Positions 43,728 to 51,753 of a stretch of DNA of 64,000 nt are shown piece after piece. The translations under genes were made by a program, and so were the position numbers. The number at the start of each line of letters is the position of its first letter. Within the stretch, counting starts at the first letter, position 1. Source of the DNA: an uncultured Poribacteria bacterium (GTDB taxonomy: Bacteria; Poribacteria; WGA-4E; WGA-3G); the NCBI GenBank assembly GCA_958295855.1, contig OY282383.1:4444481-4508480 (forward strand). Direction: 5' to 3'. Below the pieces are notes generated by a model, which saw only the letters and a list, made by a program, of their open reading frames with translations, had not been told where the DNA came from and ran no database searches.

Positions 43728-43859
43728 TCAAGCGGAGAAGAAGAGAGACAGCCCTCTGTTCGGTTGTGCCTGGCTCATGCTGTGGAGGGCGAAGCCCACC
43801 GTGAGTAGCGCAAGCAGGCAAATGAGAAGTGTCGGGGTTGTCATCATCCTTGTTTTCAT
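43728..43859 (-). pseudogene. Truncated copy of a sorting-domain protein leader
   Basis: A 43-codon frame begins MKTRMMTTPTLLICLLALL and continues VGFALHSMSQAQPN. This is almost the same as the signal peptide and mature start of the protein at 45591-46190, then ends RGLSLFFSA and a stop. The remainder of the gene is missing. It sits just upstream of FGE copy 1, where the full-length version sits upstream of FGE copy 2. So a two-gene unit was duplicated and one partner lost its body. Confidence 0.75.
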
Positions 43860-44057
43860 TATAAAATCCTTCCTTTGGTTTGTGATGTCGTTGGGACATC
43901 GGTTGTGTTGACATTTTGTGAGAAAAGAGAATTAAATTTGGTTGCAACGGAAATCCACGGAGTGTGCCTGCCCACCGCAGGGACAGCTACGGCACACGGA
44001 GTGTGCCTGCCCACCGCAGGGACAGCTACGGCACACGGAGTGTGCCTGCTACCTTGC
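43860..44057. repeat. Triple GGCACACGGAGTGTGCC-type hairpin repeat
   Basis: Between the truncated leader and FGE copy 2 lie three closely spaced hairpins of the GGCACACGGAGTGTGCC family (about 43960-44050). Two are separated by an identical TGCCCACCGCAGGGACAGCT spacer. No gene is seen. Confidence 0.75.
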
Positions 44058-45557
44058 TTAAGGGGTTACCGCCCTCACGCAGCGGAACCCGAAGAAGGGG
44101 AGCGTGACCGTCGGCGGCAACCCGAAGCGGCCGGAGACGCGTGCGGACTGTGCGGTAAAGAACCAAGAGCCACCACGCAACACGCGCCAACTTGTAACGT
44201 TTGTGAAGTCTGATGTTACCAAATCCAGATTCGATAACGTATTCACATCACTTAGCGGATTACGACGAAAAGATGAAAAATAGAACTCGCCATCATACGC
44301 ATCAAGACACCACTCCCATACATTCCCTACCATGTCATACAAACCATAGTCGTTCGCCGCATAACTTCCTACTACCCGCGTATCACCCGCGTTCAAGCCG
44401 TAGTTCGCATTCACGCTTGAGATGGTATTCCCCCAAGGATACTTCAAACCCGCATGGCCCCCACGCGCAGCACGTTCCCACTCCGCCTCTGTCGGCAAAC
44501 GCTTCCCCGCCCACGCCGCATAAGCCATCGCACCATACCAAGAAACATGCGTCACGGGATAGTTCGCTTTACCTGCAGGATAGTTATTACCACTCCAATC
44601 GTGGAGGTAGTTGCTATTGTGGAGCGAGCGCGGAATCCTGTCCTTTTGCCACTGCGGATTTGCGTCGACAAACGCCTTGAACTGCTCATTCGTCACTTCG
44701 TATTTGTCCATGTAGAACGCATCCACATAGACGGTGTGGATGGGCTGTTCATGAACCTCCGCATCTGTATCATCGCTCCCCATCTCAAATTCACCAGCGG
44801 GAATAAGCACCATCCCATCGGGGATTGTGCCCCCACCCTGGGTAACGTCGTCCTCCGGACTAACCGTTGTACCGATCGGCCTGACCGTTGTACCTATCGC
44901 ATTGGAGACCAATATTATATCTGTCGCGTCAACAACACCATCGCCATTCACATCCGCAGCATTGGCACCACGCGCACCTAAACGCGACGCTACCAACGCT
45001 ACATCCGAGGCATCAACTACGCCATCACCGTTCACATCCACTGATGCCTCTTCAGGCGGAGTAACCGCTTCGTTGACAGGCACCCACCCGGAGGACACTG
45101 AAATCCGCGCACCATTGGCATACTTCATAAAACCATCCTCATGGACCAAGGTACCACGCGCATGGTTTGTATACGTCAGTTGTGCCGCCGTCACGGCAGC
45201 GTTCATTTGCCCGGAAACAAGAGTAAACGCGGCACTTGGATGAAGGTAAAAAGCAAACGTCTCTGTGGCACTCGCAGGTTTCAGCGCCTCCCCGGATTGA
45301 GAAATACGGAAATAGATACTATTATTAGCCCCCGCATAAAACGAACGCTGCTGCCCCGGAGAAATACGGTAATATCCTATCGTCCGATACCCTCTTGGAA
45401 TACTCCCTTTCGCACCACGCCAAGTGGAATAGATGACATACACATTCTCTGTCGTCTGGTTCTCGACGGTATTCGCCTGCCAGGCAGCCACGGCCACATC
45501 TGTCAGTGGCAATGTGAAAAGCACAAAAACGGAGAACATCAGTGTGATTTTTCGCAT
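44058..45557 (-). CDS. Dockerin- and FGE-like (CLec-fold) secreted protein with variable C-terminal block, copy 2
   Basis: A 499-residue paralog of the 42215-43678 protein with the same order: signal peptide 1-24, beta-rich domain, dockerin type I loops (DVNGDGVVDASDV and DVNGDGVVDATDI), linker, FGE domain from MVLIPAGEFEMGS. In the 150 bp before the variable block I count 13 differences from copy 1, against 26 in the 72 bp of the block. The last 31 bases including the stop are identical to copy 1. It lies 33 bp downstream of the sorting-domain gene, so they are probably cotranscribed from the promoter at 46707-46735. Confidence 0.85.
   Translation of the reverse strand: MRKITLMFSVFVLFTLPLTDVAVAAWQANTVENQTTENVYVIYSTWRGAKGSIPRGYRTIGYYRISPGQQRSFYAGANNSIYFRISQSGEALKPASATETFAFYLHPSAAFTLVSGQMNAAVTAAQLTYTNHARGTLVHEDGFMKYANGARISVSSGWVPVNEAVTPPEEASVDVNGDGVVDASDVALVASRLGARGANAADVNGDGVVDATDIILVSNAIGTTVRPIGTTVSPEDDVTQGGGTIPDGMVLIPAGEFEMGSDDTDAEVHEQPIHTVYVDAFYMDKYEVTNEQFKAFVDANPQWQKDRIPRSLHNSNYLHDWSGNNYPAGKANYPVTHVSWYGAMAYAAWAGKRLPTEAEWERAARGGHAGLKYPWGNTISSVNANYGLNAGDTRVVGSYAANDYGLYDMVGNVWEWCLDAYDGEFYFSSFRRNPLSDVNTLSNLDLVTSDFTNVTSWRVLRGGSWFFTAQSARVSGRFGLPPTVTLPFFGFRCVRAVTP
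44091..44162 (-). other. Candidate DGR variable region, FGE copy 2
   Basis: The block has 24 codons, the same length as in copies 1 and 3, directly after RGGSW and followed by GFRCVRAVTP. Fourteen of its codons end in C. The sequence following it, GGGTTCCGCTGCGTGAGGG, is GC-rich and identical in copy 1, as expected of an initiation-of-mutagenic-homing site. Confidence 0.6.
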
Positions 45558-45590
45558 AAATGACTCCTTTGCTTTCGTTATGAATCGCTG

Positions 45591-46190
45591 TTACTTCACT
45601 ATCAACATTTTGCGCGTCGCACGGAAAGCACCCGCTTCAACCGTGTAGAAATACATACCGCTCGCGACACGCTCACCCGCGGCATTGCGGCCATCCCAAT
45701 ACGCCGCACGGCTCTTGTTCTGATACACACCCGGGGCTCGATGCCCTAAATCCAACATCCGAACCAAACTGCCATTTGCTGCATAGATGGACACCTTTAC
45801 CTCGGCGGGATGCGCCAACTGATAGGGTATCCACGTTTCGGGGTTGAACGGGTTCGGGTAGTTCGGCAGCAGCACACTCTGCGCCGGTGGTGTCAGCGAG
45901 CTGAGCAGCGCTTCAAGGTTGGCTATCCCCTTGGCAAAAACAGCGGAACCGTCATTTTCGGCGCGCAAGAGATCCAACCATCCCTGCACCCTTTCAGGCG
46001 AGACAGCGGGCCCGGGCGCGTAGGGTTCTGCGGCAAACCTGCTGTCAAGCGGCGGGTTCATCTGGCGCATATCGCCAGCGAAGTCGGTATTCGGTTGTGC
46101 CTGACTCATACTGTGGAGGGCGAAGCCCACCGTGAGTATCGCAAGCAGGCAGATGAGAAGTGTCGGGGTTGTTGTCAAACAGTTTTTCAT
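45591..46190 (-). CDS. Secreted protein with type IX-type C-terminal sorting (FlgD-like) domain
   Basis: A 199-residue exported protein starting MKNCLTTTPTLLICLL (46190) after AAAGGAAGG; the upstream extension is repeat DNA. Signal peptide about 1-32, a short mature region, then a FlgD/Por-type domain: LPNYPNPFNPETWIPYQL, VSIYAANGSLVRML, NAAGERVASGMYFYTVEAG and a final RKMLIVK. This is the standard form of type IX sorting domains, and resembles the end of the C25 peptidase at 33459. The body is small, so it may be an adaptor or a remnant of a larger cargo. Confidence 0.8.
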   Translation of the reverse strand: MKNCLTTTPTLLICLLAILTVGFALHSMSQAQPNTDFAGDMRQMNPPLDSRFAAEPYAPGPAVSPERVQGWLDLLRAENDGSAVFAKGIANLEALLSSLTPPAQSVLLPNYPNPFNPETWIPYQLAHPAEVKVSIYAANGSLVRMLDLGHRAPGVYQNKSRAAYWDGRNAAGERVASGMYFYTVEAGAFRATRKMLIVK

Positions 46191-46706
46191 TGTAAAATCC
46201 TTCCTTTGGTAAAGTAGCAGGCACAAGGTAGCAGGCACACTCCGTGTGCCGTCGCCATAAACAGGCACAAGGTAGCAGGCACACTCCGTGTGCCGTCGCC
46301 ATAAACGGGCAGATATGGAAAGCCGCCCTTACAATTGGCAGGGGTGATAAAAACAAAACAACCCGCAATGACACCTTCCGTGTGAAACAGAAAGCGCACG
46401 CGCGGGCGTGAAGGCAGAACAGCGGCGATAACCGCCGATGCTGCATTGTAAAGTAGTTTGTGAATTCTAACAATTAACGTATGTGAATGCGGGGGGGGAA
46501 ATCGTTAACTTCGAGTTAACTCCGCGGTGTGAAGGCGAGACGAAGCAGCGCGCAGCCTCACCCGGGCATCCACAAAATTGGATCACGGGACTAAAGGCGG
46601 TTTCGATGTTCAGATCGATGCGTCCGTGCTGCATGGTCGTCATCCTTCGTTCGGTTTTGGAGAAATGCGCGGGTGGCATTTTCCCGCGTTGTGCATTCCA
46701 ATTATA
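46191..46706. repeat. Hairpin repeats and leader region of the sorting-domain gene
   Basis: Two GGCACACTCCGTGTGCC hairpins lie at about 46218-46300, each followed by GTCGCCATAAAC(A/G)GGC. The rest, to the promoter at 46707, shows no convincing gene. A small minus-strand frame across 46467-46715 overlaps the promoter and has no recognisable features. Confidence 0.6.
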
Positions 46707-46735
46707 ATTATACACGTAATTTTAAGGTTTGTCAA
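46707..46735 (-). promoter_or_regulatory. Perfect-consensus sigma70 promoter for the sorting-domain/FGE copy 2 genes
   Basis: On the minus strand TTGACA, exactly 17 bases, TATAAT. It points toward the genes at 45591-46190 and 44058-45557, with a leader of about 500 nt that contains two hairpins. Confidence 0.72.
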
Positions 46736-47255
46736 CTCTTTTTTTTAAGAAAAATGGCGAATTGCCAGTCTTTTCCCAATACACGGTCCCATTTTAGCAC
46801 AAACTCGGATGTGATGTCAAGCAATTTTTACCGCGATGCGGAGCGCGCCTACCCCATGTCTCGCGAGATGCAGGGTTCGTCCCTGTGTCTGAATCGCGGA
46901 TTTACGCGGATGACGCAGATTAACGCGGATTTTGGGTGCCCTCTCCATTCAACATTTTCGGTACCTGCTATTAATTTCTTTGTAGGGGTAGGCCTTGTGC
47001 CTACCCTATGTTCTTGGAGCCAGACGCGCCGGGCACCTACGCGCGGGGCATTCAGACTCACCGCACCTTACCAAAGATGCAGAACCGCCAGACACCCAAA
47101 ATCCGCGTCACTCCGCGCACTCCGCGATAATCCGTGATTCAGACGAGCACACGCCCCGCAACCCCACCGGCGATTTCCTGTGCGTAGGGCACAGGGGCAG
47201 CTACGGCACACGGAGTGTGCCTGCTACCTTGTGCCGGCCCGCAGGGCATAAAAAC
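46736..47255. repeat. Repeat block 2 and a duplicated promoter segment
   Basis: Bases 46790-46885 match 48250-48350 (TAGCACAAACTCGG...GATGCAGGGTTCGTCCCTGTG) and include a TTGACA/TAAAAT minus-strand promoter. Bases 46888-47255 match repeat block 1 at 41815-42214. No gene is seen. On the minus strand the block lies directly behind the FGE copy 3 gene. Confidence 0.8.
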
Positions 47256-48047
47256 TTAAGGGGTTACCGCCCTCACGCAACGAAAACCGAGGTAGCTGTT
47301 CGTGTTCGTTGGCGTATCATCTCCGCGAGCGGCGGTGTGCTGGCCTCGCGCGTTAGTGTGCCAAGAGCCGCCGCGCGCCACGAAGCGGAGGCTGGTTGGG
47401 ACAGTTTTGAAATTATCAAGGAGCCACTGGGGTGTCTGTCCGCCGGAGATGGGATTCTTATGCGGCGGCACCGATGCGGCATAAAAACCGTCATTGTATG
47501 TATCGAGACACCGTTCCCAGACGTTTCCTGCCATGTCGTAGAGGCCGTATCCGTTTGGTGGATAATTTCCAACGGGTGTGGTATCGTTGATATGCCAATT
47601 GTAGTTTGCATCGTTGGAGGTGATTGTGTCGCCCCAGGGATACGTTTTGCCTCCGAGTCCGCCGCGTGCGGCTTTCTCCCACTCGGCTTCGGTTGGGAGG
47701 CGTTTGCCTGTCCATTGGGCATACGCCATGGCGGCATACCAAGACACGAAGACCACGGGGTGGTTTGATTTTCCCGTAGGGTAGTTGTTCCCGTTCCAGT
47801 TGTCGAGATAATCGCCATTGTGGAACTGGTTATCAATCCGGTCTTTTTGCCACGGTGGATTTGCGTCGACAAACGCCTTGAACTGCGCATTCGTCACTTC
47901 GTATTTGTCCATATAGAACGCATCCACATAGACGGTATGCACTGGCTGTTCGCTGGCAAATGCCGCAGCATCGTTGCTCCCCATCTCAAATTCACCAGCG
48001 GGAATAAGCACCATAGAGGACAGATCGGGGTCTTTACGCTTTTTCAT
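47256..48047 (-). CDS. FGE-like (CLec-fold) protein with variable C-terminal block, copy 3
   Basis: A 263-residue single-domain FGE/SUMF1 protein. It starts MKKRKDPDLSSMVLIPAGEF at 48047, 8 nt after GGAGAG; the longer upstream frame is hairpin-repeat DNA. It has no signal peptide or dockerin, unlike copies 1 and 2. FGE motifs are present (HTVYVDAFYMDKYEVTN, NHPVVFVSWYAAMAYA, RLPTEAEWEKAARGG, YGLYDMAGNVWE). The end is RGGSW, 24 variable residues, GFRCVRAVTP. Several AAC codons remain in the block, so it is closer to a presumed template state. Confidence 0.85.
   Translation of the reverse strand: MKKRKDPDLSSMVLIPAGEFEMGSNDAAAFASEQPVHTVYVDAFYMDKYEVTNAQFKAFVDANPPWQKDRIDNQFHNGDYLDNWNGNNYPTGKSNHPVVFVSWYAAMAYAQWTGKRLPTEAEWEKAARGGLGGKTYPWGDTITSNDANYNWHINDTTPVGNYPPNGYGLYDMAGNVWERCLDTYNDGFYAASVPPHKNPISGGQTPQWLLDNFKTVPTSLRFVARGGSWHTNARGQHTAARGDDTPTNTNSYLGFRCVRAVTP
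47289..47360 (-). other. Candidate DGR variable region, FGE copy 3
   Basis: The block has 24 codons between RGGSW and GFRCVRAVTP. Against copies 1 and 2 the last seven codons fit the pattern ACR NNC ACG NNC NNC NNC NNC. Three codons in the block are AAC here, which is what DGR templates typically carry. Confidence 0.55.
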
Positions 48048-48362
48048 TTGACTCTCCTTACAAAGTAGCAGGCACACTCCGTGTGCCGTAGCCATAAACG
48101 GGCACAAGGTAGCAGGCACACCCCGTGGGTTGCCATAAGCAGGCAGGCACAAGGTAGCAGGCACACTCCGTGGGTTTCCGTCGCCATAAACGGGCAGGCA
48201 CAAGACCTGCCACTACAAGAAATCAATTGCCACCAATTATACACACAATTTAGCACAAACTCGGAGGTGATGTCAAGCAATTTTTATCGCGATGCGGAGC
48301 GCGTCTACCCCATATCTCGCGAGATGCAGGGTTCGTCCCTGTGTCGGAAAACTGATGTGAAC
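48048..48362. repeat. Hairpin repeats and promoter upstream of FGE copy 3
   Basis: Three GGCACACTCCGTG-type repeats (about 48067-48175), one GGCAGGCACAAGACCTGCC hairpin, and a copy of the promoter segment also found at 46790-46885. No gene is seen. Confidence 0.7.
48247..48276 (-). promoter_or_regulatory. Probable promoter of FGE copy 3
   Basis: On the minus strand TTGACA, 18 bases, TAAATT, with a TATAAT 6 bp further on. The same arrangement is in the duplicated segment near 46800. Confidence 0.5.
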
Positions 48363-49580
48363 CTACCCCCTGCCTAAAACATACACCCGAATCTGTTCCC
48401 ACTTCCGTTTAGACCGGTGTGTCGCAATCCGTCTTTTAAAAAGATTATTGCACACAAAACCTGCCGCCGCAATTGTGGTTTCAAGGGTGGCAATCGCCTT
48501 GGGACCAGACGCATCTGCATAGCCGAGTAGAATAGCCCCTCCAGGTTTTAGGAAGTCTGGGGCCTGCTCGAAAAACCGTTTCAACGTGCGCTGTTTTTCA
48601 TCGTGGATAGCCAATTCTGCTCGGTTGCGGGCGCGCGCGACAACCCACGGCGCATTGAAGAGAATGACATCAAATTGCAGATGGTAGATTCCCCGCTTTG
48701 CGGGGCATCTAACCTTAGGTGGAAACGGAGAGAACAGGTCACCGGGGGGCATGACATGGATATTTCTTGAAGTATTTGGAAAAACCCGTTGAATGTTCAA
48801 TTTTGTCGTCGCTACTGCTTCCGGGAGCAGATCGGATGCATACACCTCAGTCTGCTCACCTAATTCCCGTTGTGCTAACAAGGTTAAACAGCCACTTCCA
48901 CACCCGATGTCGGCAACTGTTACCGGCTCTTCTCGGTGGACATGCTGTAACGCCTCCTGAAAGCATTCAATTGTCTCTTGAGAGCGAGGCGCGAGAACGT
49001 TTTCCGAAGCGATAAGCGAGGCATTGAGTGCACGGATAGGGTAGGTGTGTGCAAGGGCATCTTGAATCTGTTGAATTTTTATGAGCGGCAGGAGAAAAGG
49101 TTTGCCTTGATTCGCCGCTGCTGGCTCTCCTGCAAGCTCCAATAGATAGGGTAGGTGCGGCGCGGGCTCAACCTGTAAGATTCCGTTAGCGTCTGCCCAA
49201 CACATGAGTCTCGCTAAGGCTTCTTTCAAGAGATGGCTTGCTGATTTTCCACGCGACGCTCTCCGAGCTCGTTGTTTCGCATGCCGATGGGATTCTTGGA
49301 TTAAATCCTGTTTGTGGCGTTCTATATATTCCATCACCACCAAGATTTGTTCCCATTCTCCTTCTACAACGGCAACACCACCGAGCCGAATGTGGGTAAA
49401 GATGCGATTCAGGTGCCCTAACTCCCGGTGCGCAAACAACTTGACGCGCGCCCTCGCGAACACTATCTCTTGATATTCCGCTGGCACATAGAGCTCGCCG
49501 ATGTTGCTAACAAAATAGAAGAGATTGGAAGACTGGCAGATTTGGGGAGGAGACTCTTCTTTCATCTTTGCTTGCTCCAC
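48363..49580 (-). CDS. Class I SAM-dependent methyltransferase (small-MT/PrmC-like)
   Basis: A 405-residue protein with a GTG start after AAGGAG. The N-terminal half is unrecognised and basic in its middle. The C-terminal half is a Rossmann-type methyltransferase: VADIGCGSGCLTLLA is the SAM loop, and YASDLLP is motif II. FNAPWVV stands where PrmC-type enzymes have NPPY, so the target is probably not glutamine. Between them, a palindromic element (48683-48714) encodes RCPAKRGIYHL in frame. The substrate is unknown. Confidence 0.8.
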   Translation of the reverse strand: MEQAKMKEESPPQICQSSNLFYFVSNIGELYVPAEYQEIVFARARVKLFAHRELGHLNRIFTHIRLGGVAVVEGEWEQILVVMEYIERHKQDLIQESHRHAKQRARRASRGKSASHLLKEALARLMCWADANGILQVEPAPHLPYLLELAGEPAAANQGKPFLLPLIKIQQIQDALAHTYPIRALNASLIASENVLAPRSQETIECFQEALQHVHREEPVTVADIGCGSGCLTLLAQRELGEQTEVYASDLLPEAVATTKLNIQRVFPNTSRNIHVMPPGDLFSPFPPKVRCPAKRGIYHLQFDVILFNAPWVVARARNRAELAIHDEKQRTLKRFFEQAPDFLKPGGAILLGYADASGPKAIATLETTIAAAGFVCNNLFKRRIATHRSKRKWEQIRVYVLGRG

Positions 49581-49636
49581 TGTGTTTCTCCTTCCATCTT
49601 TTTTCCCGAGCCCCTTCCTACAGCATTACACACGAG

Positions 49637-50686
49637 TTAACGAATCGCTACAATCTCACCTGAGCGGACCGATTCTGCCTCTTTATAACAGAGCAGCAGC
49701 GCGTCTCTTGCGCCAACGCCGGAGAGCGCGGTGGGTTCGCCTTCCCCATCAATCGCATCAACCGCGTACTGAATCTCCGCAGTAAAGGCATCAATTGGAT
49801 CCGGTGCCCCCAAATTCACCGGTTCGACCTCGCCATTCTCCTTGAGCAGCGTCAAAGGTACAGCGGTGGTGGGTTCGCCGCCGAGCGTGGCGAAATCATA
49901 CAACAAGGTGGCTTTTTCAAGATAGAGTTCAAATCCATGTGAGAAGGCCCTGCCCCTTTGCGAAACCGCACCTGATGAACAACTCACAGCAAGCTCTTTA
50001 TCGTTGTAGATATATTGTGTCGTCAAATAATCTACAAACTTACCGCCTGCCAATTTACCTTGTGAAAACACGGCATCAGGCACCCCACAGAGCAGTTGAA
50101 TGAAATGGGTATCGTGAATGTGCAAATCAATGCCGGGCCCGCCGCTTTTCTCAACATCGGCGACATCCCGCGACCAGCTCGGTTTGGAGATAATTCGCTT
50201 AAAATGCGCACCGAGGAGCGCGCCATATTTCCCCTCCTCAACCAATCGTCTTGCGTAGGCATATTCCGCAAAAAAGGGCAGCACGTGCCCCACCATAAAC
50301 TGTTTTCCTGTCTTTTCCGCGAGTGCAACGATTTCGTTCGCATCCGCAATCGCAATAGAGATCGGTTTTTCGACAAGCGTGTGCTTGCCCGCTTTGAGGG
50401 ATGCCATGCTGACAGGTTTGTGCAAGTGTGTCGGTAGGCAGATGTCAACTATGTCGATTTCTTCATCGGCGAGGAGTGCCTCAATCTCATTGTACTTTCG
50501 GACATGAGAGAGGTCCTCGATGCCACCCCGCGGCCCAAAGTTGCCCTGAATGGCTGTCCAATCGCCATCCAACTTCTTTGGGTTGCGCGTGCAGATAGCA
50601 ACTACTTCGGCACCAGTGACGTGCTGAATGCCGTAGTAGTGAATCATGCCCATAAATCCGATGCCGACAATTCCGATTTTTAGCAT
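49637..50686 (-). CDS. Gfo/Idh/MocA family oxidoreductase
   Basis: A 349-residue NAD(P)-dependent dehydrogenase-like protein. It has an N-terminal Rossmann motif (GIVGIGFMGMIHYYG), CLPTHLH, and VEKPISI near residue 100. The substrate-domain motif GPGIDLHIHDTHFI, with the histidines expected in the active site, is at about 170-190. It is a distant relative of the 8964-10028 enzyme. It may act on a sugar or cyclitol; no neighbour settles this. Confidence 0.9.
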   Translation of the reverse strand: MLKIGIVGIGFMGMIHYYGIQHVTGAEVVAICTRNPKKLDGDWTAIQGNFGPRGGIEDLSHVRKYNEIEALLADEEIDIVDICLPTHLHKPVSMASLKAGKHTLVEKPISIAIADANEIVALAEKTGKQFMVGHVLPFFAEYAYARRLVEEGKYGALLGAHFKRIISKPSWSRDVADVEKSGGPGIDLHIHDTHFIQLLCGVPDAVFSQGKLAGGKFVDYLTTQYIYNDKELAVSCSSGAVSQRGRAFSHGFELYLEKATLLYDFATLGGEPTTAVPLTLLKENGEVEPVNLGAPDPIDAFTAEIQYAVDAIDGEGEPTALSGVGARDALLLCYKEAESVRSGEIVAIR

Positions 50687-50838
50687 TTTTTCTCCCTTAT
50701 AGATGAAGGCATAGGTGCCTGCCTTTCAAGGTGCTCACAAACGAACAGCTTGTACTACAAGGGTAACACCTATGCCATTAACGTTTACGCGGGACAGCGA
50801 ATATAAAGCAAAGACAAAGCGTCTATGCCCATCCGCGT

Positions 50839-51627
50839 TTAGTGCGTGAGCGTTCTTCGCTTAAGATTGCCCCAGGTCGTCGCCGCTTTATCGAGAGGTG
50901 ACACTGCGAGAAGACCGCCTTCCATGATAGCGTTGATTTCATCTTCGCTGAGTGCACGTCGCCAGATTGCAGCCTCGTCAATAGAGCCGTTTTCAAAGGC
51001 ATACTGCGGCCGGTCCTTCGAGCAGCCGATGCGTAAATCCTGATCATTGGTGCCTGTGAAATCAAGCTTATTGTCCTGTTCAACTGCAAGTTTGCCGTCA
51101 ACGTAGATTTTCATGGTTGCCCCGTCGTATGTTCCAACGACGTGATGCCATGTTTTCGCATCCAGCGAGTGCGGCTTGTTCAAGGTGGGTCTGGCGTTGC
51201 CGGTCCCTAGGAACATAGTGAAATTCGCGCCGTCTTCGAAAACACCAATGCCGTAAGAGGAATGCTCCCCTCCGTTATGGCAGTTTTTATCAAACCACTG
51301 CGAATCATTGTTCCAAGCTTCCTGATAGACCCAGGCTGCCATGGTGATTTCGCCGGTGATTTTCAATTTATCAGAGGCTGGCACATTCACACAATCCGCA
51401 CCTTCTTTCGTAATGTGAATTGCATCCCCATATTTGCCTTTGACAATTTCGGTATTGGCGATGATATCGGCATCCAGCCCGTTGCCAGAGTCGTCAAGAA
51501 TCATCTTGCCATCCACGTTGTCAAACGTGAAATAAACAACGAGCCCTTCAGTGAGGTCTGCTGTCGCGTAAGTCGCTGTCAAAAGTATCACAGCGAGTAG
51601 CAAGAAATACATAAATAACTGTCTCAT
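50839..51627 (-). CDS. Secreted LamG-domain protein
   Basis: A 262-residue exported protein with a signal peptide (about 1-23) and one laminin-G/concanavalin-like domain (LVVYFTFDN, SGNGLDADI, AWVYQEAW, WHHVVGTYDGATMKIYVDG, SIDEAAIWRRALS). The C terminus (KAATTWGNLKRR) matches the tails of the LamG proteins at 59936 and 60945. The domain usually binds carbohydrate or forms an extracellular scaffold. Function is not otherwise evident. Confidence 0.88.
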   Translation of the reverse strand: MRQLFMYFLLLAVILLTATYATADLTEGLVVYFTFDNVDGKMILDDSGNGLDADIIANTEIVKGKYGDAIHITKEGADCVNVPASDKLKITGEITMAAWVYQEAWNNDSQWFDKNCHNGGEHSSYGIGVFEDGANFTMFLGTGNARPTLNKPHSLDAKTWHHVVGTYDGATMKIYVDGKLAVEQDNKLDFTGTNDQDLRIGCSKDRPQYAFENGSIDEAAIWRRALSEDEINAIMEGGLLAVSPLDKAATTWGNLKRRTLTH

Positions 51628-51753
51628 TTTTGTTCTCCTTTACCTTCATTTTGCTAAATTATTACCGCCTTTTATCACACACCTAAAAAAAAAGCAACAT
51701 GTTTCTGTTTGGTGCCCAGGTGCGAGGCGACTCTGGAAGTCCGCGCTTGTAGG

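Noticed and set aside
46467..46715. Small minus-strand gene
   Set aside because: The frame overlaps a perfect promoter, has no ribosome site and no known motif.
42215..48047. Sulfatase-activating formylglycine-generating enzymes
   Set aside because: The fold matches, but catalytic cysteines are not evident in the C-terminal active-site region, no sulfatase gene is in the window, and the C-terminal block is hypervariable.
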